This document shows positions 9,269 through 17,308 of a stretch of 64,000 nucleotides of DNA, one piece after another. This DNA is from Butyrivibrio sp. FCS014 (GTDB lineage: Bacteria; Bacillota; Clostridia; Lachnospirales; Lachnospiraceae), in contig NZ_JAHA01000007.1 of NCBI RefSeq assembly GCF_000526935.1, positions 433,904 to 497,903 on the forward strand. The letters are read 5' to 3'. Position 1 is the first letter of the stretch, and each line of letters opens with the position of its first letter. The notes beneath the pieces are model-generated. The model ran no database searches, was not told the DNA's origin, and saw only the letters and a list, made by a program, of their open reading frames with translations. The translations under genes and the position numbers were made by a program.

Positions 9269-10180
9269 ATGAGAAACACAAATATGTTTAATAAAACAAT
9301 GACTCAGATTTTTGCAGTTGCTGCAGGTGTAGTTATTACACTTCAGCCCGTTACAGCTTTTGCAGCAGATGCAAATGAGGTTGATATAGAGGTTGAGTCA
9401 GTTGAGGCTGCTGAGACAGTTGAGACAACTGAGGAGACAGCTGAGGTTGTAGCTGAGAGCACAGTTGATGCAGTAGTTGCTGACGACGAGGAAGTAGTTG
9501 AGGTTGTTGAGACAGCAGAAGTTACAGAAGAGACTGTAGATGCAGACGTTGTTACAGACGAGACTGTTGCAACTGAGGAGACTGTAGAGGCTGTTGAGGC
9601 TACAGAGGATACAGCTGTTGTATCTGATGAAGTAGTTGAGGCCGCTGAGACAGCAGAAACAACACCCGTCTATGATAAGAAGGCAGCAAGCTACCTCAAG
9701 ACAGCTGCTAAGGACAACGCTCTTCTTTCAGTAAATTCAATCAGCGAAGGTCTTGCAGCTACAAACCAGGTTTCAAGATGTCGTGAGATGGCTACAAAGC
9801 TTCTTGTATTCCAGTACAAGTATGTATATGGCCAGACAGTTATCGGAACAGCCTATGATATGGGCCACGGTGACAACAACTACATCATGCTTGAGATGAA
9901 GGATCCTACAACAGGTGAGATCTATCAGAAGTACTTCGATTTCTATATGCAGGATTCCAACGGAAACAATGTAAGCAATGCTTTCAAGTATCACACTGTA
10001 GACAGAATCACAATCGTTGAGAAGGATGCTCCTACAGGCGAGAAGAAGATTGGTTTCATCAAGTATCCCGTATTCGCAGCAAAGAGCAACGGTAACGTTG
10101 TTATGGATATCAACACATACAGCCAGCTCTTAAGTGATGAGTTCATCGCTTCAGTTGAGAACGCAGCAAACGCTGAGTGA
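9269..10180 (+). CDS. Secreted protein with Glu/Val/Thr-rich repeat region, unknown function
   Basis: A 303-residue protein I do not recognise. A signal peptide is clear (hydrophobic segment, probable cleavage after AFA near residue 32). Residues about 35-150 are a low-complexity, highly acidic stretch built from short TEETVEAVE-like units. The remaining 150 residues look like a folded domain rich in Tyr and Asn with no cysteine pair or anchor. There is no LPXTG motif or C-terminal membrane segment, so it is probably released or held by other means. The ATG at 9269 was chosen because the signal peptide begins there and AAAGGG lies 11 bases upstream; a longer ORF begins at 9206 without an RBS. 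The acidic part may be a wall-spanning spacer (inference). Confidence 0.8.
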   Translation: MRNTNMFNKTMTQIFAVAAGVVITLQPVTAFAADANEVDIEVESVEAAETVETTEETAEVVAESTVDAVVADDEEVVEVVETAEVTEETVDADVVTDETVATEETVEAVEATEDTAVVSDEVVEAAETAETTPVYDKKAASYLKTAAKDNALLSVNSISEGLAATNQVSRCREMATKLLVFQYKYVYGQTVIGTAYDMGHGDNNYIMLEMKDPTTGEIYQKYFDFYMQDSNGNNVSNAFKYHTVDRITIVEKDAPTGEKKIGFIKYPVFAAKSNGNVVMDINTYSQLLSDEFIASVENAANAE

Positions 10181-10241
10181 TCATGATAAAGTAACACCCA
10201 CAAATTGCTAACCCATGTAAACCCATATAAAATAATCGTCA

Positions 10242-10281
10242 TTAAACAGGCTGTTCCGCAAGGAATGGCCTGTTTAATTTT
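10242..10281 (+). terminator. Rho-independent terminator
   Basis: A perfect 10-base stem TTAAACAGGC (10242-10251) / GCCTGTTTAA (10268-10277) followed by TTTTG. It ends the transcript of the repeat-rich secreted protein. Confidence 0.85.
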
Positions 10282-10370
10282 GCAGAAAAAATCGCGGCAA
10301 TCGTAAATGCAAAAATCCTTCCATAAATGGTATCATTATTACATGACATTCTAATCGGAGGGCCAATCAT

Positions 10371-12725
10371 ATGATCACTATTTCTCTTGATGAATACGGC
10401 GATTTCGAATACGACAACAAAACCCCTTTGTTTATAGGTGGATTGGTTTATGATGACAAAGAAACTAAAGACCAGCCCCATGTTGAAGAGTGGACCGAGA
10501 GGGAGCGAATCCGCGCCTATTACAGAAAGGTGATCGCCGACGCAGCAGCAGAGGCGGCTTCAGCACCCGAAGCTGCTCCGGAAACCCCATTTTCTGATTC
10601 CACGTCGGCTCCGGCAACAACGCCCACACCGGCGCCCGCGCCTTCCGGCTTCATATATCCTGCGGCATTGCATTCCAACGGGGACAAAGATCGTGATCAT
10701 GATGTTATCCGCCCCGTAAAAAACAAGGTTGCGGAGACCCTGCCTGAGTTCATAACTCACGGCACTTACGGCGGTCAGACTCTTGTAAACGAACACGGCA
10801 AAAAGATACCGCCCCGCAAGGGTGAGTATCACTTATTTGTAATGCTAAAAAGTGATGAGGGCAAAAAGCGCCTTCTGGCTTCTCATGCCAGCATGCTTGC
10901 AAATGATGACTGGGGTGCCAACAGATATTTTCACATGGCAAGTTCCGTGGTGAATCGTCTTATTTTCCATAATCCCTTATACACCGCCGGTCATGCCGGC
11001 GCCATAAATATTGATATTGCCACCAGGTCTACCGGCAGTGTAGACCAGCTTCCTGCTGATCTTGTGGCAGAGTTCAAGCAGCAGGCATACCGTGAGAACA
11101 ATGCAGGAGGTAACCACAGATACTATAGCCTTATGAACGCTGAGATTTACAGGACTCTTATCGCTCAGGAAATGGTCAATAGCGGCAACACCTCCGTGCA
11201 GATAGATAATCTCTATGTCAAATCAATCCAGTATGTACCCGGCAAACCGATGATGGAGTTTTTGTATCTTTCCGACAGCCTGTGCTCCATGCTGGGTTTT
11301 GAACTTGAAGGTGACAGCGCTGATGACTGGCTTGGCCAGATCATAGAGCGCTCAGACAATATAAATCCCGACAACGAGAATCTGATATTCGGCTACGATG
11401 AGATAGATAACGCCTTTTCAAAGGCCTGGGCCTGTTTTGAGAACAAGGAGTATTTTGAGGCACTCTCCATCGCCTTTGATACCAGGCAGATTCCCGGAGC
11501 TTTTGCCGAGCACTACAGAAAGGTCTGGTTCCCGTATCTTGAGAAAAGAATCAGAGAACGGATCAATCCGGTTCTTTTCACTGCAAATGTCAGTGACCTG
11601 TCCGAGCTCATCTTCACCAATAACCTTGATCAGGAAAAGCTTCTTTATCTCATGCGGCAGATAGAGATGATGGTGGACAGCGTGGCAGATAAGTACCGCA
11701 GCAAGGACATGCTTTCTTCCACTCTGTACAAGCTCTACGACACCGGAATGTCCGCTTTTGGTTATATTGGAGAAACGGATAAAGCACTGGAATATTATGA
11801 GAAGTGCCGGCAGTACGCCTATTACGTAAGCCTGGACGACTTCCTTCTTACCAATAACAAGCTCATAGTCTGCCTTATGGACAACTTTGAGTGGGACAAG
11901 GCCCTGGAGCTGGGCCTTAAGAATGTGGAGAATCAGCAGCAGGTATCGAGCTTAAAACGAGAGCTCCTGGGTACCGGTGAGAGCTCAAACTTCCTTAGCG
12001 AAGCCAAGGCTCTAAGCCAGCTGGCGCAGGTTTATGCCCAGAAAAGAGATCCCAAGGCCGCCGACGTTTTCAGACAAGCCATGAGTAAGATGATCCCCGG
12101 CAGCTCAAACTACAAGATCACGCAGTCATACCTTCTTCATTACCTGGCTGATACAGATCAGAAGGATGCCTTTGACGAAGAGATGCTGGATTATTTTGAC
12201 GGGCAGAGAACTTACAACCAGCGTCTTACATACATCCTGAATTTCGATGAGAAATCCGACTCGAATTTTTCCACAGAGTATGTTCTGTATGTACTGGTAA
12301 GAGGCCTGTACTGCTTCCACAGGGATGTAATAGATGACAATCTGTGGAAAAAACTCTGCGACATGGATGATAAGCTTACAAAGAAATCCGGAAGAAGACC
12401 CAGCGGACATCCCTGGGAGATCACCTATACTTATCTTGCGATCCTTGCATATGAAAGAAATGATGTGGACGCCGGATTGGAATTTGAGAAGCTCAGAAGA
12501 GAGTGCCTGTCGGACAAGGGAAATATCCTCAGGGCCATAGATGAATTCGGGCAGATAATGATTGCTGACCACCGAGGGGATATAGCGGCCAGAGACGAAA
12601 AGACAAAGCTTCTTGCAGAGTTTCTTAAGGAAGCCTACAGCTCTTTTGCCGAAAAAGAATTCTCGCAGGACGGCGATGAAAGATATAGAGAACTTCAGCA
12701 ATACTTTACATTCATGTACAGTTAA
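10371..12725 (+). CDS. Large protein with DUF3800-like (RNase H fold) start and TPR-like C-terminal half, unknown function
   Basis: A 784-residue cytoplasmic protein without signal peptide or membrane helices. The start ISLDEYGDFE (D7, E8, D11) resembles the DESGD opening of DUF3800 proteins, which have an RNase H-like fold. Two later acidic motifs fit the same pattern: INIDIATRS (D215) and EFLYLSDSLCS (D302, compare the QxAD motif). An Ala/Pro/Thr-rich insertion (about 48-95) interrupts the domain. Residues about 320-780 are helical, with TPR-like pairs (for example ALEYYEKCRQYAY). GGAGG lies 9 bases before the ATG at 10371. DUF3800 proteins are often found near defence or mobile genes, but none is adjacent here; the next gene is a sugar symporter. 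Nuclease activity is only a guess from the fold. Confidence 0.72.
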   Translation: MITISLDEYGDFEYDNKTPLFIGGLVYDDKETKDQPHVEEWTERERIRAYYRKVIADAAAEAASAPEAAPETPFSDSTSAPATTPTPAPAPSGFIYPAALHSNGDKDRDHDVIRPVKNKVAETLPEFITHGTYGGQTLVNEHGKKIPPRKGEYHLFVMLKSDEGKKRLLASHASMLANDDWGANRYFHMASSVVNRLIFHNPLYTAGHAGAINIDIATRSTGSVDQLPADLVAEFKQQAYRENNAGGNHRYYSLMNAEIYRTLIAQEMVNSGNTSVQIDNLYVKSIQYVPGKPMMEFLYLSDSLCSMLGFELEGDSADDWLGQIIERSDNINPDNENLIFGYDEIDNAFSKAWACFENKEYFEALSIAFDTRQIPGAFAEHYRKVWFPYLEKRIRERINPVLFTANVSDLSELIFTNNLDQEKLLYLMRQIEMMVDSVADKYRSKDMLSSTLYKLYDTGMSAFGYIGETDKALEYYEKCRQYAYYVSLDDFLLTNNKLIVCLMDNFEWDKALELGLKNVENQQQVSSLKRELLGTGESSNFLSEAKALSQLAQVYAQKRDPKAADVFRQAMSKMIPGSSNYKITQSYLLHYLADTDQKDAFDEEMLDYFDGQRTYNQRLTYILNFDEKSDSNFSTEYVLYVLVRGLYCFHRDVIDDNLWKKLCDMDDKLTKKSGRRPSGHPWEITYTYLAILAYERNDVDAGLEFEKLRRECLSDKGNILRAIDEFGQIMIADHRGDIAARDEKTKLLAEFLKEAYSSFAEKEFSQDGDERYRELQQYFTFMYS

Positions 12726-12748
12726 TTGAATAACAAAGGGGGAAACGT

Positions 12749-14185
12749 ATGGGGACAAGTATTGATAAGAGGACCAAGTGGAGCTATTGCGTTGGAGCGA
12801 CGGGGCGAGATGCGTCCTACGTTCTGGTGAGCATGTTTGTGCTGACCTACATTCAGTACACCATGAAGCTGACGGTGGCGCAGTTTTCTGTGATCACTGT
12901 GGCCATGGTCATCTGCATGATCTGGGATGCGGTGAACGATCTGATGATGAGCACCATCATTGAGAACTGCCATTTTAAAAGCGGAAAGTTCCGGCCCTTT
13001 ATTCTGGGAGGAGCTTTGATAAACTCGGTGGTTCTGGTGGCGATGTTCACCATAAGGCCGACAGGCTGGGGGTTTGTATTTTTCTTTTCCCTGATCTATC
13101 TGTTGTGGGGCATGACCTACACCGTGAATGATATCGCATACTGGGGCATGCTTCCAAGCCTTACCAGTGACCCCAAGGAGAGGGATTCGCTGGTTACTCT
13201 CATGGGCGTGTTTGTGTGCATCGGACAGTTCCTGACTGCGGGCATTGTGCCCATAGTCATTGCAGGAAATGCTGTCATCGCTTTCAGGACCATAGCTCTT
13301 GTGATTGCCCTTGGACTCATCGCCTTTCAGACACTGACATTCTGGGGTGTTACGGAGAATCCAAGGCAGGACAACAAGGACAAGGTGAACCTTAAGAGCA
13401 TGGCCAGAATCCTTTTTAGAAACGACCAGCTCATTATCGTAGGCATCGCTTATATCCTTTTCTGCGTGGGGCAGCAGCTTCTTCTGCTTCTTGGGGTAAA
13501 TTTCTTTTACTTTGAATTCGGCTATTCTGCCGCAGGAAGCCTCATCACCATATTTACCGTGATGTACGGGCTTGGCACTCTGGCTGCGCAGTTCGTGTAT
13601 CCCCAGCTCTCATCCAGGATCAGCAGGAAAAGAATCATCACTGTCTGCATCTGTGCTCTCATAGCGGGATATCTGCTGTTTTTGTCCTTTGGATATCTGA
13701 TCCCGATGAACGTTATCTTACTGAACGCTACGGGACTTCTCATTTTCTTTTTCCAGGGGCTGTTCAGCCTGGCCTTCATCGTAATGGTGAACAATACCAT
13801 AGAGTACGATGAATACAGGTTTGGGGAGCGCCACGACAGTATAATCTCAGCCATAAGGTCTTTTGCCACAAAGCTCTCGGGAGCTCTGAATCAGGGGGCA
13901 GCGTCTCTCATACTCATCATAAGCGGGATATATGCGGTGAGTCAGAATATCAGCGCGCTGGAAGTTGAAGTGGGGAACGGAACCTTAGACAGCGCCACGG
14001 CTCTTGGTCTGGCGGATGGGTACATAGCAGGGGTTCTTCCTTCCCAGACCCTGACCCTGAGGCTTGGCATGGTGTTTGTGCCGCTGGTGGTGATGATAGC
14101 TTCGTACCTTATCGTAAGCCGCGGCTATAAGATCGATGAAAAAGAGTATGACAGGCTTGTGGCCGAGATTGAAAAACGGAAATAA
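12749..14185 (+). CDS. GPH-family sugar:cation symporter (MelB-like)
   Basis: A 478-residue carrier with about 12 membrane helices, resembling the glycoside-pentoside-hexuronide symporters: an Asp in WDAVNDLMMS in an early helix, a KFRPFIL loop, and NDIAYWGMLPSLTSDPKERDSL in the middle, matching the typical GPH pattern in which the loop carries Arg/Asp residues. Such proteins import glycosides with Na+ or H+. An AAAGGGGG ribosome binding site precedes the ATG. The gene follows the DUF3800-like gene by 23 bases and could be co-transcribed, but a functional link is not obvious. The substrate cannot be told from the sequence. Confidence 0.88.
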   Translation: MGTSIDKRTKWSYCVGATGRDASYVLVSMFVLTYIQYTMKLTVAQFSVITVAMVICMIWDAVNDLMMSTIIENCHFKSGKFRPFILGGALINSVVLVAMFTIRPTGWGFVFFFSLIYLLWGMTYTVNDIAYWGMLPSLTSDPKERDSLVTLMGVFVCIGQFLTAGIVPIVIAGNAVIAFRTIALVIALGLIAFQTLTFWGVTENPRQDNKDKVNLKSMARILFRNDQLIIVGIAYILFCVGQQLLLLLGVNFFYFEFGYSAAGSLITIFTVMYGLGTLAAQFVYPQLSSRISRKRIITVCICALIAGYLLFLSFGYLIPMNVILLNATGLLIFFFQGLFSLAFIVMVNNTIEYDEYRFGERHDSIISAIRSFATKLSGALNQGAASLILIISGIYAVSQNISALEVEVGNGTLDSATALGLADGYIAGVLPSQTLTLRLGMVFVPLVVMIASYLIVSRGYKIDEKEYDRLVAEIEKRK

Positions 14186-14209
14186 GCTTCCCGGGATTTC
14201 ATATTTCTT

Positions 14210-14238
14210 TTGCCCGAAGAAAAGATGATTCGTATAAA
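14210..14238 (+). promoter_or_regulatory. Shared small-gene promoter, copy A
   Basis: TTGCC (14210-14214), 13 bases, then ATTCGTATAAA (14228-14238). The same 11-base block and the same spacing occur at 16616 and 17241. The spacing equals TTGCCN-N17-TATAAA, so a sigma-A promoter is possible, but the constant ATTCG is extra. Copies A and B also share ATTTCTTTTGCC. Confidence 0.7.
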
Positions 14239-14275
14239 CATACAGAACATAAATTTTCGGACAGGAGGAATCGCC

Positions 14276-14374
14276 ATGAGAAACAGTAAGTTTAAAACCT
14301 GGTTGAAAAAGGTAAGGCAGATCATTCGCAGGACCAGAAACGGCGGCGATGACAATCTTATTCTTCAGGTTTAG
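14276..14374 (+). CDS. 32-residue cationic microprotein (small gene A)
   Basis: A very short ORF with unusually good gene signals: AGGAGGA 6 bases before the ATG, the shared promoter 37 bases upstream, and a strong hairpin 32 bases after the stop. The product starts MRNSKFKTWLKKV, is strongly basic through residue 21 (a possible amphipathic helix) and ends in a short acidic/hydrophobic tail (NGGDDNLILQV). The GG pair would leave an eight-residue tail if cleaved, but the preceding residues do not match a double-glycine leader. The function is unknown; antimicrobial-like, membrane-active or RNA-binding roles are all possible. Confidence 0.65.
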   Translation: MRNSKFKTWLKKVRQIIRRTRNGGDDNLILQV

Positions 14375-14406
14375 AAAAGGTCATAAAGGTCACCTTTCTA
14401 TATAAA

Positions 14407-14444
14407 AAGAAAGCGTAAGTGGGTAAAACCGCTTACGCTTTCTT
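14407..14444 (-). terminator. Convergent terminator between small gene A and the PTS genes
   Basis: AAGAAAGCGTAAG (14407-14419) pairs perfectly with CTTACGCTTTCTT (14432-14444). On the minus strand the stem is followed by TTTTTATA, so it best serves the PTS transcript; it may also stop the plus-strand small gene. Confidence 0.85.
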
Positions 14445-14514
14445 GATGTCTGAAAGCAGAATCGAGTAAGAACAGTCTGCTCGATTGCCGGGACTTAAAT
14501 TTGATGAATTGCTA

Positions 14515-15954
14515 TCAAAGGAGCTTCTTCATCTCGTCATATACGAACTGAACCTTAGGTCCTACGATAACCTGAACGGCTGTCTTGGAAGGACGGATAA
14601 CACCGGGAACGCCGGCTTTCTTGATGGCCTTCTCGTCAACCTTGGTGTAATCGTTGATCTCGCAGCGAACTCTGGTTGCGCAGTAGTCGAACTCTTTGAT
14701 GTTCTCCTTGCCGCCGAGGCCTGCGATAACTGCCTGTGCGATAGCTGTGAAGTTATCGTTGGCAAGATCAAGGCTTACCTCATCCTCTTCATCATCTTCA
14801 CGACCGGGTGTCTTGAGGTCGAACTTGGTGATGACGAAACGGAATACGAAATAGTAGATAACTGCGAATACAAGGCCGATAGGGATAAGAAGCAGAGGAT
14901 TAACTGCCATGGGAGCCTTGAAGCTCAGTATGTAGTCTACAAGTCCTGCTGAGAAGTTGAAACCAAGTCTCAGAGGAAGAAGCGTACAGATAACTGCTGA
15001 AACACCTGTGAGAAGCGCATGTACAAGGTAGAGGCCGGGAGCCATGAACATGAATGCGAACTCAAGGGGCTCTGTGATACCTGTGAAGAAGGATGCAAGT
15101 GAACCGGCCAGAAGCAGAGAAGCAGCGGCCTTCTTCTTGGAATCCTTAGCTGTGTGATACATTGCAAGAGCGCCTGCAGGAAGACCGAACATCATGATAG
15201 GGAAGAATCCTGTCATGTACTGGCCGGTAACACCCTTAACTGCGCCTTCAGCGCCTGACCAGAAGAGGCCGAGGTCGTTGATGTTTGCTGTATCAAACCA
15301 GAATACGGCGTTGAGAGCGTGGTGCAGTCCCAGAGGGATAAGTGCACGGTTAAGCATTGCATAGATACCTGATCCAACTGCGCCAAGACCAAGGATGGCT
15401 GTACCGAATGCAACAAGTGCTGTGAAGATAAGGGGCCATACAAAGTAAAGGACAACGGATACAAGAACAGAGCATACAGCTGTGATGATGGCTACGCATC
15501 TCTTACCACTGAAGAATGCCAGCCAGTCAGGAAGTTTGGTGTCTTTGAATCTGTTATAGCAGGTAGATCCGATAACACCGGCAAGAATACCAATGAACGC
15601 ATTGCTGATCTTGCCAAAGGCTGCGGGAACTTCAGATACATCAACACCTCTGTACATGGCAACAGCGCCTGAACTTAAGAGTGTGGTGATCATCAGGAAT
15701 GAAACAAGACCTGCAAGAGCACTTGTTCCATCGTGGTCCTTTGCTGTTCCTACAGCAACACCGATTGCAAACAGAATCGGGATCTGGTCAATGATCGCAG
15801 AAGCAGCCTTGATAAGGAATGCCGCGATAACACTGTTTGCGCCCCAACCTGTCGGATCGATCCAGTAACCGATACCGTACAGTACACCTGCAGCGGGAAG
15901 AACGGCTACCGGAAGCATTAAAGCTTTTCCGATCTTTTGTAAATACTTCATCAT
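14515..15954 (-). CDS. PTS EIICB component, glucose/N-acetylglucosamine family
   Basis: A 479-residue phosphotransferase permease. Residues 1 to about 385 are the hydrophobic EIIC channel with the GITEPLEF motif; about 400-479 form the EIIB domain with phospho-Cys425 in DYCATR. The EIIC part reads closer to NagE (N-acetylglucosamine) than to PtsG (GLGAVGSGIYAMLNRALIP, MYMTGFFP-like segment), but specificity is not proven. GGAGG lies 8 bases before the ATG. It lies 25 bases downstream of the EIIA gene, so together they form a complete EIIA plus EIICB set; general HPr and EI are elsewhere. Confidence 0.93.
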   Translation of the reverse strand: MMKYLQKIGKALMLPVAVLPAAGVLYGIGYWIDPTGWGANSVIAAFLIKAASAIIDQIPILFAIGVAVGTAKDHDGTSALAGLVSFLMITTLLSSGAVAMYRGVDVSEVPAAFGKISNAFIGILAGVIGSTCYNRFKDTKLPDWLAFFSGKRCVAIITAVCSVLVSVVLYFVWPLIFTALVAFGTAILGLGAVGSGIYAMLNRALIPLGLHHALNAVFWFDTANINDLGLFWSGAEGAVKGVTGQYMTGFFPIMMFGLPAGALAMYHTAKDSKKKAAASLLLAGSLASFFTGITEPLEFAFMFMAPGLYLVHALLTGVSAVICTLLPLRLGFNFSAGLVDYILSFKAPMAVNPLLLIPIGLVFAVIYYFVFRFVITKFDLKTPGREDDEEDEVSLDLANDNFTAIAQAVIAGLGGKENIKEFDYCATRVRCEINDYTKVDEKAIKKAGVPGVIRPSKTAVQVIVGPKVQFVYDEMKKLL

Positions 15955-15979
15955 ACTACTTTCCTCCTTGAGTATATGA

Positions 15980-16462
15980 TTATTTTTTTAAAAGGATGAC
16001 CGGATCTCCGGCGGCGATTGCTCCATCCTTTTTTTCTATATTGGAAAACTTGGTGGGATTGGACACGATGACCGGTGTGATGGTCTCATATCCGGCCTCC
16101 TTGATCTTCTCCAAATCCGCTTCCACGATAAGATCGCCCTTCTTTACAGACTGACCCTGAGCAGCATGAATTGTGAAATGCTCACCCTTGAGCTTAACGG
16201 TGTCGATACCGATGTGAACGAGAACTTCAGCCCCGTCTTCGCTGAGCATGCAGAAGGCATGTCCTGTCGGGAAAAGAGCTACCAGCTGACCGTCACAGGG
16301 CGCATAAAATTTACCCTCTGAGGGCTCTATGGCAATTCCTTTTCCAACCATTTCCTGAGCGAATGTGGGATCACTGACTTTAGTTATAGATACTGCCTGA
16401 CCTTTTACAGGCGCACAGATTTCAATAGACTTCCCTTTAAAAAGACTATCAAAAATTCCCAT
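15980..16462 (-). CDS. crr: PTS EIIA component, glucose type (Crr-like)
   Basis: A 160-residue EIIA-Glc-type protein that passes phosphate from HPr to the EIIB domain. The conserved active-site pair is visible: His68 (TGHAF) and the phosphorylated His83 in LVHIGIDTVKLKG. Length matches the family. It is the first gene of the operon with the EIICB gene. Just upstream of its RBS, AAAAAACGTTTCCT (16481-16494) resembles a CcpA/LacI-type operator (centre CG), so carbon catabolite control is possible. Confidence 0.93.
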   Translation of the reverse strand: MGIFDSLFKGKSIEICAPVKGQAVSITKVSDPTFAQEMVGKGIAIEPSEGKFYAPCDGQLVALFPTGHAFCMLSEDGAEVLVHIGIDTVKLKGEHFTIHAAQGQSVKKGDLIVEADLEKIKEAGYETITPVIVSNPTKFSNIEKKDGAIAAGDPVILLKK

Positions 16463-16615
16463 ATGAATTTCTCCCCCTACAAAAAACGTTTCCTAAATTA
16501 TAACTCTAAACCGTGATGATTTCATTAAATATCGTCAGTTTTTATTTGCATATTTTGGCGAGAGTTTCCAAAAACAGTCATTTTTGAAGAAAATGTCCGA
16601 AAATTGAAATTTCTT

Positions 16616-16644
16616 TTGCCATAAGAATTTCCCATTCGTATAAA
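16616..16644 (+). promoter_or_regulatory. Shared small-gene promoter, copy B
   Basis: TTGCC (16616-16620), 13 bases, ATTCGTATAAA (16634-16644). It has the same geometry as copies A and C, and is preceded by ATTTCTTT as in copy A. Confidence 0.7.
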
Positions 16645-16675
16645 TCTACATAAGAATCTTATGGAGGTATATGTT

Positions 16676-16825
16676 ATGGGTAAAATTATTGAAATCTTTG
16701 ATGATACAAGAAAAAAATATGTTGAGATGTTCCTTGTAAATCCTTCGACCATGAGCGAGGAGGACTACAAGAGAATAGAGACCGAGCTTATACGGTTCGC
16801 CGATGAGCTGGCAATTGCAAACTAA
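16676..16825 (+). CDS. 49-residue acidic microprotein (small gene B)
   Basis: A short ORF with GGAGG 8 bases before the ATG at 16676 and the shared promoter 31 bases upstream. The product (starts MGKIIEIFDDTRKKY) is mostly helical in character, with an acidic C-terminal half (SEEDYKRIETELIRFADELA); it has no signal peptide and no double-glycine leader. An ATG at 16671 in another frame gives only 23 residues and is less likely. Directly after the stop, a roughly 20-base imperfect duplication of the gene's own end occurs (TTGCAAACTAAAGGGGG, then TTGCGAACTAAAGAGGA). The function is unknown. Confidence 0.7.
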   Translation: MGKIIEIFDDTRKKYVEMFLVNPSTMSEEDYKRIETELIRFADELAIAN

Positions 16826-16861
16826 AGGGGGAAGTTGCGATTGCGAACTAAAGAGGAAGGC

Positions 16862-16898
16862 GAAATAAAAAGGACGCACCCCGAAAGGATGCGTCCTT
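16862..16898 (-). terminator. Terminator for the GlsB-like gene (convergent with small gene B)
   Basis: AAGGACGCA (16870-16878) pairs with TGCGTCCTT (16890-16898); read on the minus strand the stem is followed by TTTTTATTT. It sits between the convergent small gene B and the GlsB-like gene. Confidence 0.85.
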
Positions 16899-16921
16899 GT
16901 ATATTGCACTTGTGGCAAAGA

Positions 16922-17161
16922 TTACTTGAAGAGCTTTCTGCCTACGAAGATGCAGAGGCATGCGCCGATAACTGCAACGATAAGGCTTGCGATCAGGTTG
17001 TTTGCGGAAAAGCCAAGAAGACCGAAGATAAGTCTTCCAACAAAACCACCGCCTACGCCAAGAAGAATGTTCTTGAGCATTCCTGACTTCTCTCCCATAA
17101 GATAGCTGGCAGCAAAACCTGCGATGGCACCAAGAATAAGTGAAATGATAAAGCTTAACAT
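16922..17161 (-). CDS. GlsB/YeaQ/YmgE family small membrane protein
   Basis: A 79-residue, very hydrophobic, Gly-rich protein with about three membrane helices (FIISLILGAIAGFAASYLMG, LLGVGGGFVGRLIFGLLG, LIASLIVAVIGACLCIFVG). It matches the GlsB/transglycosylase-associated family, known as stress-induced small membrane proteins of unknown exact role. The start at 17161 was chosen over 17176 because GGAGG lies 8 bases before it. It is flanked on both sides by the promoter-sharing small genes and reads toward small gene B. Confidence 0.88.
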   Translation of the reverse strand: MLSFIISLILGAIAGFAASYLMGEKSGMLKNILLGVGGGFVGRLIFGLLGFSANNLIASLIVAVIGACLCIFVGRKLFK

Positions 17162-17240
17162 ACTTTTGTCCTCCATTCAGATACTGTTTTTTACATACGT
17201 CAAGAATTATATCATAAATAGTTAGTAATAAAAAATTTAT

Positions 17241-17269
17241 TTGCCACAGGTTCTTTTCATTCGTATAAA
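17241..17269 (+). promoter_or_regulatory. Shared small-gene promoter, copy C
   Basis: TTGCC (17241-17245), 13 bases, ATTCGTATAAA (17259-17269). Third copy with identical core and spacing, upstream of the double-glycine-leader peptide gene. Confidence 0.7.
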
Positions 17270-17308
17270 ATAAATGTAAGACCTAATATGTAAAGGAGGG
17301 TGAATGAT

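Noticed and set aside
9400..9665. Possible CRISPR or intergenic tandem repeat
   Set aside because: The repetition is short, in-frame and codes for an acidic spacer inside a signal-peptide protein; no spaced identical repeats.
12126..12758. 210-codon minus-strand frame opposite the DUF3800-like gene
   Set aside because: Antisense to a gene with a good RBS and protein-like composition; no family resemblance.
14339..14374. GG in small gene A as a double-glycine cleavage site
   Set aside because: The residues before GG (RRTRN) lack the hydrophobic and acidic pattern of such leaders.
16671..16742. Alternative start at ATG 16671 for small gene B
   Set aside because: Different frame giving only 23 codons, and only 3 bases from GGAGG; the ATG at 16676 has the right spacing.
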